A stretch of DNA of 64,000 bases from Candidatus Omnitrophota bacterium (GCA_020632575.1 JACKFH010000012.1:62001-126000), one strand, 5' to 3'. Shown: positions 54,201-63,559, numbered from the stretch's first letter. Numbers and translations: made by a program. The notes: generated by a model not told the origin, from the letters alone.

Positions 54201-54351
54201 GTGTCATTCCGACGTTAGGAGGAATCTGATGGGAGAGACCCGTTGAATCCTTCTGCTCATTTCATCGGGAGGGTTGATTCCCCCTGTCGGCGTATTGGGT
54301 TGGAGCAAACGAATACCACCCGACAGATTCCTCCTAACGTCGGAATGACAC
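54201..54351. repeat. 151-bp non-coding element with perfect inverted ends
   Basis: The arms 54201-54228 and 54324-54351 are perfect inverted copies of 28 bases, containing GTGTCATTCCGACGTTAGGA. They are nearly identical to the ends of the element at 5886-6200, which is about twice as long and has extra internal palindromes. It lies in the 265-nt gap after the sulfatase and before the end of pabB. No frame is present. It is probably a dispersed short repeat family of this genome. Confidence 0.85.
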
Positions 54352-54416
54352 CCAGGGGAGCCTTCGGTTGCATCCAAGTTCGAACCCCCAATGTGCTCAT
54401 TTGCGGCACACCACCC

Positions 54417-55583
54417 TCACCCCCAAAAATCCCCCCGACTTACCCCCAGCGTATCCAAGAACGGCGTCAGTTTGTCGATCACTTCCTCACGTTCCGAATG
54501 AGGATCGTGATCGATCACAATACCCCCGCCTCCCCAAAAGCGGAGCTGCCTCTCCTTCATGACCGCTGTGCGAATCGCGAGGTTGAGATGCGCCGAATCG
54601 CCGGAGAGAAAACCCATCGCCCCACAGTAAGGGCCGCGCCGGTGAGGCTCCAGCTCACGGATGATTTCGAGCGCCCTTCGTTTCGGGGCGCCACTGATCG
54701 ACCCACCGGGGAATGTCGCGGAAAGGATGTCGGATAGGCTCACCCCACCTCGGAGTCGACCCCGAACCGTCGCCAGTAGGTGGAACAAGTGGGGGAGTTC
54801 AAGAATCTCCGGAAACTGATCGACGCTCACTGACCCAAATTCGCAAATCTTCCCGAGATCGTTCCTCTCTAGGTCGACAATCATCAGCAACTCGGCCAGG
54901 TTCTTTTCGCTCTCGAGGAGTTGCTGATAGATCTCCCGGTCAATCTCCGGCTTCCCTGTCTTTCCCATGGTCCCTTTGATAGGACAGGTGACAATGGCCC
55001 CCTGATCCACATGTAAAAAGAGTTCGGGGGACACGGACAAAACCTGGAATTCCCCTGTGTCGAGGTAACAGGCGTACCCGGATCGCGAACGTTCCGCGAT
55101 GGAGAGAAATAGGTTGAGTGGGTCCTCATCGGTCGTGGTTTCAAATCGAACAGAGAGGTTGGTCTGATAGATGTCACCAGCCCTCAGGTATTCTCTTATC
55201 CTTCCAAGGCAGCCGAGATATTCTTTGGTGGTCAGGCTTGCTTCAACCTTCGCCCCTCCAGCATGTTCCGATTTGGAGGGCTTCAATTGGATGAATTCCG
55301 AACTCCTGAACCGACCCAACCAGTAATCCGGCAGACTCCATTCACAGGAAGGTCGAGGAACTATGTCCTCGGTGATCTCACCGAACTCATAACCGATGAA
55401 GCCAAACCATTCCTCGGAGCCTCTCATCGATTCGAGGAGGTTCGGGAGATATCGATTCGCCCCCGAATGGACTTCGGAAGGGTTGGTGAGAAGAAGGTAT
55501 GAATGACGGTTCGAGGCGTCCACAAACGTCCTTGGATCGAACCGGGTTAATACAAAGGGAGGATCTGGGGGTGTAAAGGTCAT
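54417..55583 (-). CDS. pabB: aminodeoxychorismate synthase component I
   Basis: Encodes 388 residues, a chorismate-utilising enzyme. Family marks are YQTNLSVRFE, FLSVSP-type ELFLHVD, CPIKGTMGKTGKPEID (with the catalytic Lys of PIKGT), LMIVDLERNDLGKICEFGSV and ATFPGGSISGAPKRRALEII. It forms 4-amino-4-deoxychorismate for folate synthesis, with ammonia supplied by a PabA-type glutaminase not in the window. Anthranilate synthase is the other possibility, but the PIKGT context fits PabB better. The N-terminal domain is short. Confidence 0.88.
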   Translation of the reverse strand: MTFTPPDPPFVLTRFDPRTFVDASNRHSYLLLTNPSEVHSGANRYLPNLLESMRGSEEWFGFIGYEFGEITEDIVPRPSCEWSLPDYWLGRFRSSEFIQLKPSKSEHAGGAKVEASLTTKEYLGCLGRIREYLRAGDIYQTNLSVRFETTTDEDPLNLFLSIAERSRSGYACYLDTGEFQVLSVSPELFLHVDQGAIVTCPIKGTMGKTGKPEIDREIYQQLLESEKNLAELLMIVDLERNDLGKICEFGSVSVDQFPEILELPHLFHLLATVRGRLRGGVSLSDILSATFPGGSISGAPKRRALEIIRELEPHRRGPYCGAMGFLSGDSAHLNLAIRTAVMKERQLRFWGGGGIVIDHDPHSEREEVIDKLTPFLDTLGVSRGDFWG

Positions 55584-55612
55584 ATCGAGATTGGAGAGGG
55601 GTTAAGCCGTTC

Positions 55613-56497
55613 CTACTTTCGGCGAAACGGGTTTATCAGGTAAGGCTTAAAATATTTCCAGAATTGCCCCGTGTCCATCACCCAATGACGCATCCCCTCT
55701 TTCACTAGATTCCGCTTTTTGTAATAGAACTCGATCGGGATGTCGTTTTCTCGGTACCACTCATTGAGGGTCGGCATGATCACCGGGATCCAGAACTCAT
55801 GGTAACCGTAGGTCTCCTGTTTCCCCGCGTTCTGTCCATGCTCCCGCCAATAACCCAGAGTCCCCGAGTAGGCATGGATGGGGCCGAAGACCGGAGCGGT
55901 TCGAGTCAGAAAGGCGTCCGGGCAAGTCTTGAGAATCTCCGGTATCGGAAACACCTGGTCCAAAACCTCCTTGCGAAAGACCAGACCGGAGGAGGGAACG
56001 CATGGGCTGATCAATCCCTGATAGATGGCGAGGTTGAGCCGCCCTTTCTCAAGCCAGGTCTTGAAGTAATCCCCACTGTTCAGAATCCTCTGCTTCTTTT
56101 CCCCCGCTTCGTTCTCCAATTGATGCTGATAAATTCCCCCGTCCGGCTCATCCAAAACCAGAGTCACCATCCGCTCGACCTTGATTCGTTTCCAGTAATC
56201 GTCGGAGTCGAGGAAACAGACAATCTCTCCATTCACCTTCTTGTAGGCATTGTTCCAAGCGTTGGCCTGGCCCCCATTCTTCTGAAAGATCGTGGTCACA
56301 GGGATTGGCGCATCCGTGACCTTTTCCTGGATGACCTCCGCCGAAGAGTCGGTGGAACCATCATCGACAATGATCAGTTCCATCGGCCGATAGGTTTGAT
56401 TGAAGACCGAGTCGATTGCTTCTTGGATAAACGTCTCGTAGTTGTAGCTGGTCAGGATGACCGAGACGAGCGGATGGTTCTTGGATTCCTCGGTCAT
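55613..56497 (-). CDS. GT2 glycosyltransferase
   Basis: Encodes 294 residues. The GT-A motifs are VSVILTSYNYETFIQEAIDS, MELIIVDDGSTDSSAEVI, IFQKNGGQANAWNNAYKKVN and the DxD-type CFLDSDDYWK. It starts 4 nt after the permease stop, so it is in the same transcript. The N-terminal half is clearly similar to the partial GT2 at the right window edge, which suggests duplication. It probably adds a sugar to the polysaccharide exported by the locus. The acceptor is unknown. Confidence 0.9.
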   Translation of the reverse strand: MTEESKNHPLVSVILTSYNYETFIQEAIDSVFNQTYRPMELIIVDDGSTDSSAEVIQEKVTDAPIPVTTIFQKNGGQANAWNNAYKKVNGEIVCFLDSDDYWKRIKVERMVTLVLDEPDGGIYQHQLENEAGEKKQRILNSGDYFKTWLEKGRLNLAIYQGLISPCVPSSGLVFRKEVLDQVFPIPEILKTCPDAFLTRTAPVFGPIHAYSGTLGYWREHGQNAGKQETYGYHEFWIPVIMPTLNEWYRENDIPIEFYYKKRNLVKEGMRHWVMDTGQFWKYFKPYLINPFRRK

Positions 56498-56501
56498 CGT
56501 C

Positions 56502-57401
56502 TTACGCACGGTCCGCCAGCACGGGGATGGCCAGATGGAAAATCACCCAACCGATCAGGAAAACGGTGAAGAAGAAGATTACACAGATCACGGTCTGAGG
56601 GATGTCCGTCATGACTCCCGCTGTGGCCAAGGATCGAAGGTTCACCAAGAGGAAGGCGACTGGATTGCAGTTGTGGACAATGGACAACAGGGTTTGCAGC
56701 GCGGGATTTTCGGCGGTGGCGGGAATGGCGTAAAAGACAGGGGTGGCGTAACGGAGTGGGATGAGGGCCACTTTGACGAACCGCCCGACATCAGAGTAGA
56801 TGACATTGAAAGGGGCCAAAAGGACTCCAATGGACAACCCCGCCAGGATGATGGCAGGAAAAAAGAGAAGGAATCCCAGGAATCCGGGTAAAGAGAACGA
56901 GGATTGTCCCGCGGCCGCGGCTGTCGAGGAGAGAAACAAGGAGAAGGCCAGCATGATCGCGACTCGGAAAAGGGAGTTGAAGAGAACCCGAAAGAGAACG
57001 GATAGGATGAGGGCCTCCGGGGGCACCTTCAAATGAGTCAATATATTTTTCGACCTTTGGATCACATTCAGAGTCAGGAGGATCGACTCGCTGAAAGTCT
57101 CGTACAACAGGACACCATAGACCACAAACACCACAAAAGGCATCTCCGGCATGCCCGAACGGACGATGCCGATTAGCGATAAGAGATAGAAAATCGCCCC
57201 CAACACCATCGGGTCCACAAAATCCCAGAAGATGCCCAGGGCGTTTTTCGCGTTTTCGGCGCGAACATCCTTGACCACCAAGCGATAGGCGATGTAACGC
57301 GAACTTATGAGACCCCGCCACATCTCACGCAAGATTCGGCTGAATCGTCGATCCGGGACGCTCGTTGAATGGATGGTGGGGGTCACAGTGGAGGGGGGCA
57401 T
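56502..57401 (-). CDS. ABC-2 polysaccharide export permease, Wzm-like
   Basis: Encodes 299 residues with about six transmembrane segments (near 70-85, 95-112, 140-160, 170-195, 205-225, 265-290). KDVRAENAKNALGIFWDFVDPMVLG matches the Wzm/KpsM family start in spirit, including the amphipathic entry helix. It transports lipid-linked polysaccharide across the inner membrane with a Wzt-type ATPase; that ATPase gene lies 198 nt away on the opposite strand. It is the first gene of its transcript, followed by a GT2. Confidence 0.87.
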   Translation of the reverse strand: MPPSTVTPTIHSTSVPDRRFSRILREMWRGLISSRYIAYRLVVKDVRAENAKNALGIFWDFVDPMVLGAIFYLLSLIGIVRSGMPEMPFVVFVVYGVLLYETFSESILLTLNVIQRSKNILTHLKVPPEALILSVLFRVLFNSLFRVAIMLAFSLFLSSTAAAAGQSSFSLPGFLGFLLFFPAIILAGLSIGVLLAPFNVIYSDVGRFVKVALIPLRYATPVFYAIPATAENPALQTLLSIVHNCNPVAFLLVNLRSLATAGVMTDIPQTVICVIFFFTVFLIGWVIFHLAIPVLADRA

Positions 57402-57599
57402 GCTTGGAAACTCGGTTTTCTTGACATCATTCAGTGGTTTTTCGCGATTTTCGCAAAGTATGTCAAAGAAAAGCCCCCCATTCTACTCCGTCCTTCCAAA
57501 CCCGATCCGAAGCGCCTGATTCCACACCGCTTGCCTTCAGGCCGCTTCGCTCCGATCATAGGGAGTGGAAGACGCCGCAATTCGGCAAATTGACCCGAT

Positions 57600-58883
57600 A
57601 TGAAACCGATTCTCGAAGTCCAACATATCCGAAAAAAATTCTCCAGGAATTCCAACGCCCACCTTTCGTATGGGATTCGCGACCTTTTTCAGGAGATTCT
57701 TGGGCGAACCGACAATGGGGAACTCCGCGAGGATGAGTTCTGGGCGGTCGACGATGTCTCCTTCCATCTTTACCCCGGCGATTCGATCGCTCTGATCGGT
57801 CGAAATGGATCGGGGAAGAGCACCTTGCTGAAGATGATTAACGGTTTGATCAAGCCGGATGGGGGGCGAATCGAGGTCCATGGGGCTATCCAAGCGTTGA
57901 TCAACCTTGGCGCGGGATTCAACTTCTCGCTTTCCGGCCGCGACAACATCTACACATCGGCCGCTCTGATGGGACTGACTCGGAAAGAGACCGAGGAGCA
58001 GATGGAATCGATTATCGAGTTCTCGGAAATCGAGGAGTTCATCGACAGTCCGGTCGGAAACTACAGCTCCGGGATGAAGGCCCGGCTCGGGTTCTCCGTG
58101 GCGATCAACCTTCGTCCTCAGATCCTACTCATCGATGAGATCCTTTCGGTCGGCGACGCCGCATTCCAGAACAAGTGCTTCGTCAAGATGCACGAACTCA
58201 AAAAGAGCGGGGTCACCATTGTCCTGGTTACTCACAGCTACACCCATGTGGTCCAAATTTGCGAACAGGCGATCTGGCTCCACAAGGGAAAAGTGATGCG
58301 GTTCGGGCCGAGTAAGGAGACAGTGCAAGCCTATTTGGATTTTCTCTCCGAGGAACAGGTTGACCGGGTCACAAAACTCAATCAGTTGAAATCGGACAAC
58401 CAGCAGTCGATGGAGAAAAAAAGGACCGCCGAGGTCAACCTCTTCGGCGCCATCTACAACGATTTCGACCGGATCGACGAGGTCGAGGTGGAACTGCTGG
58501 TGGATGGAGTTCCGGTCGACTCCTTTCCGACCCATAGCAGTGTCGAGATCCACTATCGGTTTCACATTGTGGACCGGGTCACCGACCTGAACGTTTCGCT
58601 GGTGTTCTGCACCCCGGATGGGAAGGCGGTTTCGGCCATTTCCACCCTCAATGGGGACCTGCTAAAATCGGTCCACGATGGGGTTGTGGACTGTTCAGTG
58701 ACGATTCCGGACTTTAACCTCTGTCCTGGGGAATATGTGTTACTAATGCCGGTTCATGAGGGAAAGAGTTATCTTTACAGAGACAAGGTCAAGGAGTTCG
58801 TGGTGACCGGTCCGGGAAGATTGACCTGGCATCTGCTGGATTTCCAGTATGACTACCAGGTCCGGTGTGAGAAATTAGCATGA
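57600..58883 (+). CDS. ABC polysaccharide export ATPase with Wzt-like C-terminal domain
   Basis: Encodes 427 residues. Walker A is GRNGSGKSTLL (G67-T75), signature NYSSGMKARLGF (about 154-165), Walker B ILLIDE (175-180), H-loop VTHSY (T211-H212). Residues about 280-427 form an added beta-sandwich domain (VEVELLVDGVPVD.., VSLVFCTPDGKAVS.., DFNLCPGEYVLLMPV), the position of the Wzt C-terminal carbohydrate-binding domain, which in O9a-type systems recognises the modified non-reducing end of the polymer. It pairs with the permease on the other strand. The stop overlaps the next start by 4 nt (ATGA), so the repeat-FkbM protein is co-translated. Confidence 0.93.
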   Translation: MKPILEVQHIRKKFSRNSNAHLSYGIRDLFQEILGRTDNGELREDEFWAVDDVSFHLYPGDSIALIGRNGSGKSTLLKMINGLIKPDGGRIEVHGAIQALINLGAGFNFSLSGRDNIYTSAALMGLTRKETEEQMESIIEFSEIEEFIDSPVGNYSSGMKARLGFSVAINLRPQILLIDEILSVGDAAFQNKCFVKMHELKKSGVTIVLVTHSYTHVVQICEQAIWLHKGKVMRFGPSKETVQAYLDFLSEEQVDRVTKLNQLKSDNQQSMEKKRTAEVNLFGAIYNDFDRIDEVEVELLVDGVPVDSFPTHSSVEIHYRFHIVDRVTDLNVSLVFCTPDGKAVSAISTLNGDLLKSVHDGVVDCSVTIPDFNLCPGEYVLLMPVHEGKSYLYRDKVKEFVVTGPGRLTWHLLDFQYDYQVRCEKLA

Positions 58884-61564
58884 AGACTTACCTCGACAAA
58901 AGGAAGTTGGAAAAAAGGCAGCGTCTGCTTGCCGATCTCTTTTCCGAGCCGAATTTCCTCGAATCGCTTCTCGAACAAGAGGCGATCCGAGAGAGAATTG
59001 TCGACTTGGTTTGCAGCACTGAAATCCTATCGGATGTCATCCAAACCTCCGAAGCTCAAAAGGAAGTCACCCTCCACAAAGACGTTCTCGACCACATTCT
59101 CGAATCCGACCGCGGAGTCACCGCCTGTTTTTCCGGATCGGTTAGGGATCGAATTCTCAACGATCCCAGGTTGATTGAACATTTGGTTCGGAAGGAGGGT
59201 CTTGTCGACAGGCTCCTGGATCAGGAACCTGTCTTTCAACGATTCCTTGAGAACGATCAACAGATTCGGAGACTCTCCGAATCGGAGAGGTTTCTGCAAA
59301 CCCTCAAAGAGGATGGGGGAACTCTCAAAAAGGCGGTTTCCGACTCTTCGACGCTCGACCGTTTGCTTTCGGACACCGATATCCAGTTCCAGGTGCTGAG
59401 TCATCCGGGTTCCGTCCAAAGGTTCTTATCGGATCCAGCGTTGGTGGCCGAGTTGATGGATCAAAAGAAAGTCTTCGATCAGGTCCTCTCCGACAATGTT
59501 TTGAGGAACCGTGTTCTCCGTCACCCACGGACTTTTGAATGCATCCAAAACGATTCCGCGCTCCTGTCAAAACTCTTTTTGGAGGGCCGTGGAATCGACC
59601 AGGTTTTGGCCGATGAACCCTCGGTCAATCGTTTGGCCTCGCATGGCCGTATCCTTGAAAAGGTTCTTTCCGATGACACGCTCCTGCTTCGAATTCTCCG
59701 GAACGCTCGGAGCATCGAACGACTGACGAACGATCCTTCCCTCATTGGTCAGATTGCGTCACAAAGAATATTTTACGATCGGGTGTTTTCCGACGGCGTC
59801 CTCCGGGGCCAGTTGCTTTCTCATCCCAAATTCCTGGATTCGATCCTCGGCGAGGACGGGTGGACGAAGCGAATTGCCTCGCATGGCTCGATCATGCGAG
59901 AGATCCTGGATGACGATGCCCTTCTGACTCGCGTTCTCTCGAACAACCGCGTCTTTGAAAAGCTCATTTCCGACGACGCCCTTTTGGGGAGATTCCTTGC
60001 CCATGGCCGTGTGCAAGACAAACTCCTTGCCGATCACGATTTGTACGGCGCGATTCTCCACAAGAACCGTTCCATCGAACGAATCGTAAACGACGCCGAT
60101 TTAATCTCCAAACTCTTGGGCCATGGTCGGGTATTCGACCAAGTGCTCGCGGATAATGTCCTCCGGGATAAGGTTCTCAACCACCCTCGAATTCTGGAAT
60201 GTATTCTGGCCAATCCCGCGCTCCTGGAGAAGGTCCTCACTCATGGTCAGATATACGAGAAACTCACGTCGGACGAAAAGCTCCTTCCGAGGATCGCGTC
60301 GAGTTCGAGGGTGATGGAGCGCATCCTGGCGGATGAAGCGATTTTGTCTCGATTCCTCGCTCATGGAAAAGTGTTCGATCGCCTGCTGGCCGATTCCGCG
60401 TTCCTGGTCAAATTGCTTTCCCACCCGAGAGTCCTCGGCGAGGCTTTGGCGGACACCCAACTCCTGGACAATCTTGTCCAGCAACCGCGGGCGCAAAAAG
60501 CATTCGTGAAACAGGAGGGCTTGGTCCGCTCACTTCTCCAACAAGGAGAAGTGATTTCACTCATCAAGAAAGATCCCGAGATCCTCAACAAGGTGGCGGT
60601 CAACCAGACCACGTTCGACCTCCTTGTTGGCGAGCCAAAATTCAGGGATCACTTAGTCCACAACAAGAAGTTTCTTGGGGAAATCCATTTCGAGGAGGAG
60701 TGGGGCCAAATCCTCCCCTGGATCAACTCCGAGCGAGTCGAGGTCCGAGAGGGATTGGCTGCGGTAGCGCAAAGGATTCACTCGAAGAAGGACGTTCCCG
60801 ATTTTATCCTCGATTTGATTTGCACTCGAAATCATGTTCATCTCAAGAATGGCCGGATGAGATTCGCCGAACGAAAAGCCATTTGGGTCCTTCTTCATGA
60901 GATCTTCATCAATGAGGAGTACTTTTTCGAATCCGAAACCGAGTCCCCCCGTATCCTCGATTGCGGGACCCATATCGGCATGGCGATCTATTACTTCAAA
61001 ACCCTCTTTCCGAAATCGCGCGTCACCGGGTTCGAACCGGTTCCCGCGATTCGAGAGATCGCTGAATCAAACATCGCCGAGAATGGTTTTGAGGAAGTCG
61101 AGATCCTTCCTTACGCCCTGGGGTCGGAGGAAGGTGAGACAGAAATGGTTATTTCCGCCAATGACTCGATGGCCGCTTCGACCATGGACCGGGGAGGGAA
61201 CTGGCTGGAAAATGGAACCCGGATCACGGTCCCCCGCCGGAAACTCTCCTCATGGTTGGAGGAGCCCGTCCACTTCCTGAAGTTGGATATCGAGGGCCCC
61301 GAGGTCGAGGTGCTCGAGGAGTGTGGCGAGAAATTGTCCCATGTGAAAACTCTTTTCTGCGAATATCATCAGGGAGAGAAACTGCCGGCAAACCGACTTG
61401 CCCGACTTCTTGGCGTATTGACCGAGAATGGCTTCGATGTTCAGGTGGGCAAATCCTATTCCTACCAACAATCCACCGAGTATCGACCGGCCAATTTCCT
61501 GGAGGGGAGTTATTCAGGCGTCCTTTGGGCGAAGAATTTGAATTGGAAGGACCGACAGGGATAA
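58880..61564 (+). CDS. 25-unit 20-residue repeat protein fused to FkbM-type methyltransferase
   Basis: Encodes 894 residues. Residues 98-597 are 25 tandem units of exactly 20 residues, no insertions, such as VFDQVLADNVLRDKVLNHPR and VMERILADEAILSRFLAHGK. The pattern is h-h-x-x-h-h-x-D-x-x-h-h-x-x-h-h-x-H-x-R, predicted as two short helices per unit, so an elongated helical solenoid or rod. Residues 1-97 hold more degenerate units. Residues about 640-890 are an FkbM-type methyltransferase (ILDCGTHIGMAIYYF, VTGFEPVPAIREI, LKLDIEGPEVEVLEE). Overlap with the ATPase places it in export. By analogy with WbdD (capping enzyme with a coiled-coil ruler) it may measure and terminate chains; this is inference. 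Confidence 0.9.
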   Translation: MKTYLDKRKLEKRQRLLADLFSEPNFLESLLEQEAIRERIVDLVCSTEILSDVIQTSEAQKEVTLHKDVLDHILESDRGVTACFSGSVRDRILNDPRLIEHLVRKEGLVDRLLDQEPVFQRFLENDQQIRRLSESERFLQTLKEDGGTLKKAVSDSSTLDRLLSDTDIQFQVLSHPGSVQRFLSDPALVAELMDQKKVFDQVLSDNVLRNRVLRHPRTFECIQNDSALLSKLFLEGRGIDQVLADEPSVNRLASHGRILEKVLSDDTLLLRILRNARSIERLTNDPSLIGQIASQRIFYDRVFSDGVLRGQLLSHPKFLDSILGEDGWTKRIASHGSIMREILDDDALLTRVLSNNRVFEKLISDDALLGRFLAHGRVQDKLLADHDLYGAILHKNRSIERIVNDADLISKLLGHGRVFDQVLADNVLRDKVLNHPRILECILANPALLEKVLTHGQIYEKLTSDEKLLPRIASSSRVMERILADEAILSRFLAHGKVFDRLLADSAFLVKLLSHPRVLGEALADTQLLDNLVQQPRAQKAFVKQEGLVRSLLQQGEVISLIKKDPEILNKVAVNQTTFDLLVGEPKFRDHLVHNKKFLGEIHFEEEWGQILPWINSERVEVREGLAAVAQRIHSKKDVPDFILDLICTRNHVHLKNGRMRFAERKAIWVLLHEIFINEEYFFESETESPRILDCGTHIGMAIYYFKTLFPKSRVTGFEPVPAIREIAESNIAENGFEEVEILPYALGSEEGETEMVISANDSMAASTMDRGGNWLENGTRITVPRRKLSSWLEEPVHFLKLDIEGPEVEVLEECGEKLSHVKTLFCEYHQGEKLPANRLARLLGVLTENGFDVQVGKSYSYQQSTEYRPANFLEGSYSGVLWAKNLNWKDRQG
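59171..60670 (+). repeat. array of 25 coding repeats, 60-nt period
   Basis: The 1500-bp DNA behind residues 98-597 of the FkbM protein has a 60-nt period with no indels. Consensus features per unit are an acidic residue at position 8, hydrophobic pairs at 1-2, 5-6, 11-12 and 15-16, and often H-x-R or N-x-R at 18-20. A higher-order pattern is visible: units 6-7 resemble 17-18, and 9-10-11 resemble 15-16-17, which suggests block duplications of several units. Confidence 0.9.
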
Positions 61565-61609
61565 TTCCGAGCGCTTAGGTGAATCGCCTGAAAGCGCCAC
61601 ATTTGGTTT

Positions 61610-63559
61610 ATGAGTCAAGCAAAAACAGCGGTCCTAATCCAACCCGGTCTTTGGACGAGTCCCCCGGGGGAGAACGTCAGCGGCTCCTTTTCGACCTATC
61701 GCCTTATTGGCAAACCCGAATGCGATATGACGGGTTTCCCTCCCAGTGACTCTCGGTCCTTGCCAACCGACCACATTGGAAACGCCCTTCGAACCATCCT
61801 CATCGAAAATCAGGACCGGGGAGAAGATGTCTGGGTATACCATTCCCAATCCCTTTGGGGGCGACCATTGACCCCAGCCCAGGGGTTTCGGCAAAGCCTG
61901 ATTTCTGTGGTGGGTGTCCGCGAAGTTGAGAATCCAAAACCGATTCTGTGCCCCTTCCAACCCAGAGATTTGACTGTCCTTCCCTGGGAGACCCTCCGGT
62001 TCATCGACTTTCGAAAACTCGATTGGGTCCCCAACGAGGATTATCTCCTCACCTATGCCCGACACGCCAATCGTCGTGGCTTCTCCCCTTACTTGGCGCC
62101 AGTCGAGTGTTCGGAAAGCGAGTTCGAAGATATCGGTGACTTCCTTGTCGAATCCAAAACACTCGAACTGGAGGACCGTCTTTTCCATCGTCACAAAATC
62201 TTGTCCGCTCTGAAGGGATGTCCGATTCATAAAGAGAATGCACTCTCCCTTCTAGTCGACCTGACCCACATCCGCAATGGTTACAATGGCACGATGGAGT
62301 ATGGAAGAAATCTTTTCAAAGGGATTCTCAATGTCCATAAGGAGACCCCATTTGGTGAGGTGAAGGCGATCGGGGAAGCCCGGCATGTCGAGTTTCATGG
62401 CATATCCCGGGACTGTCTCATTGATCGCGGCGATTCAACCGTTTTCGATGTCTGCTTCCGACCCTATCAAATCGATAACCCGGAGATCTTCGCCGACATC
62501 GTCTTTCGAGGAAGGCGGTTCGTCATCTCCCAGCTCGACGCCATCGGGAGCCGTTGCGATTACATCTACGATTCCACCATGCGGTTTTATCAGGAGATGG
62601 GCATGGCCGCGAGCGATGGCGTGGTCTGCATTTCCGAGTACGGCTTGAAGGATGCTGTCGAATTCTTTCATGTCGATCCGGAGGCCACGCCGTGCCGAGC
62701 GTTCCTTCTAGCCATGGAGCCATCCGATCTCCAAATGGAATCCCCGTCCGAACACGGCGAGGAGTCCTACATGGTCATCGGGAGTTGGCGATACGATCAC
62801 AAGATGCTCCGCCCCGCCCTTGAAGCGGTTCGGGCCTTTGACCAATCCTCGAACAGATCCATCACCTTTCATTTCCTTGGAGACCTTTCGGAGGAAAAGA
62901 ATCTGCCTGAGTGCGTGCGATATCACAAGCACAACCAGACACAAGAGGAATTGGACCGGCTATTCTCCTCGGTTCAAGGGTTTATCTTTCCAAGCGTCTA
63001 TGAAGGTTATGGATTGCCGATCATGCATGCATTCCGATTCAACAAACCCATTCTAATCGCCGACACCGAGGTGAATCGAGAGATCCAATCCCGATTTGAA
63101 GGTCCATCGGTTTCTTTCTTTCCTTCCGAGCAAGAGTTCCCTCAAGCCCTCGAGACCTTTGTCCGTTCAACCCATGGGTCCAATTCTCCAAGTCATCCAC
63201 GGAACTGGGACCAAGTCGCACGTGAAACGCTTGCTTTTCTGGCCGAGATAGCGATTGGAGAACCGGTAGAGAACCCTCGGAGACGGCAGGCGAGAGAATC
63301 CCTTCTGATGGCCGCGTCACAACTGACAGATCTTCCCGAAACGGTGTCCAAATCAGGGTGGAGAAGGAAGCCTAATCTCGATTCTAAAATGATTCCGGCA
63401 AAGGAAACCCCCATGCATTCCGGGGCCCCTCGGAAGAAGGCGAAGTCGATTCTCCCGAAACCGTTGGCCGAGGCTTGGGTGGAGCACAGGGATCGTTTAC
63501 CCTCGTCGTTGGTCCGTTTCCTCAAGGCCGTTCGGAAACGGATTCCCGATGGGACTTGA
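61610..63559 (+). CDS. large glycosyltransferase with GT4-like domain
   Basis: Encodes 649 residues. The central part has GT-B features: YMVIGSWRYDHKMLRPALEA, FHFLGDLSEEKNLPECVRYH, FIFPSVYEGYGLPIMHAFRF (the E-x-G-x-G-L-P-x-x-E-like nucleotide-sugar binding block) and KPILIADTEVNREI, at about residues 380-510. The N-terminal 200 residues are a separate domain of unknown type, with SLLVDLTHIRNGYNGTMEYG following, a pattern of GT4 N-domains. A C-terminal 100-residue tail is basic. It likely builds the polymer handled by the ABC exporter. No signal or transmembrane segment. Confidence 0.85.
   Translation: MSQAKTAVLIQPGLWTSPPGENVSGSFSTYRLIGKPECDMTGFPPSDSRSLPTDHIGNALRTILIENQDRGEDVWVYHSQSLWGRPLTPAQGFRQSLISVVGVREVENPKPILCPFQPRDLTVLPWETLRFIDFRKLDWVPNEDYLLTYARHANRRGFSPYLAPVECSESEFEDIGDFLVESKTLELEDRLFHRHKILSALKGCPIHKENALSLLVDLTHIRNGYNGTMEYGRNLFKGILNVHKETPFGEVKAIGEARHVEFHGISRDCLIDRGDSTVFDVCFRPYQIDNPEIFADIVFRGRRFVISQLDAIGSRCDYIYDSTMRFYQEMGMAASDGVVCISEYGLKDAVEFFHVDPEATPCRAFLLAMEPSDLQMESPSEHGEESYMVIGSWRYDHKMLRPALEAVRAFDQSSNRSITFHFLGDLSEEKNLPECVRYHKHNQTQEELDRLFSSVQGFIFPSVYEGYGLPIMHAFRFNKPILIADTEVNREIQSRFEGPSVSFFPSEQEFPQALETFVRSTHGSNSPSHPRNWDQVARETLAFLAEIAIGEPVENPRRRQARESLLMAASQLTDLPETVSKSGWRRKPNLDSKMIPAKETPMHSGAPRKKAKSILPKPLAEAWVEHRDRLPSSLVRFLKAVRKRIPDGT

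Noticed and set aside
59171..60670. Regular 60-nt period considered as a CRISPR array or satellite
   Set aside because: The period is in frame, units are diverged at DNA level and encode a consistent protein pattern; there are no identical repeats with unique spacers.
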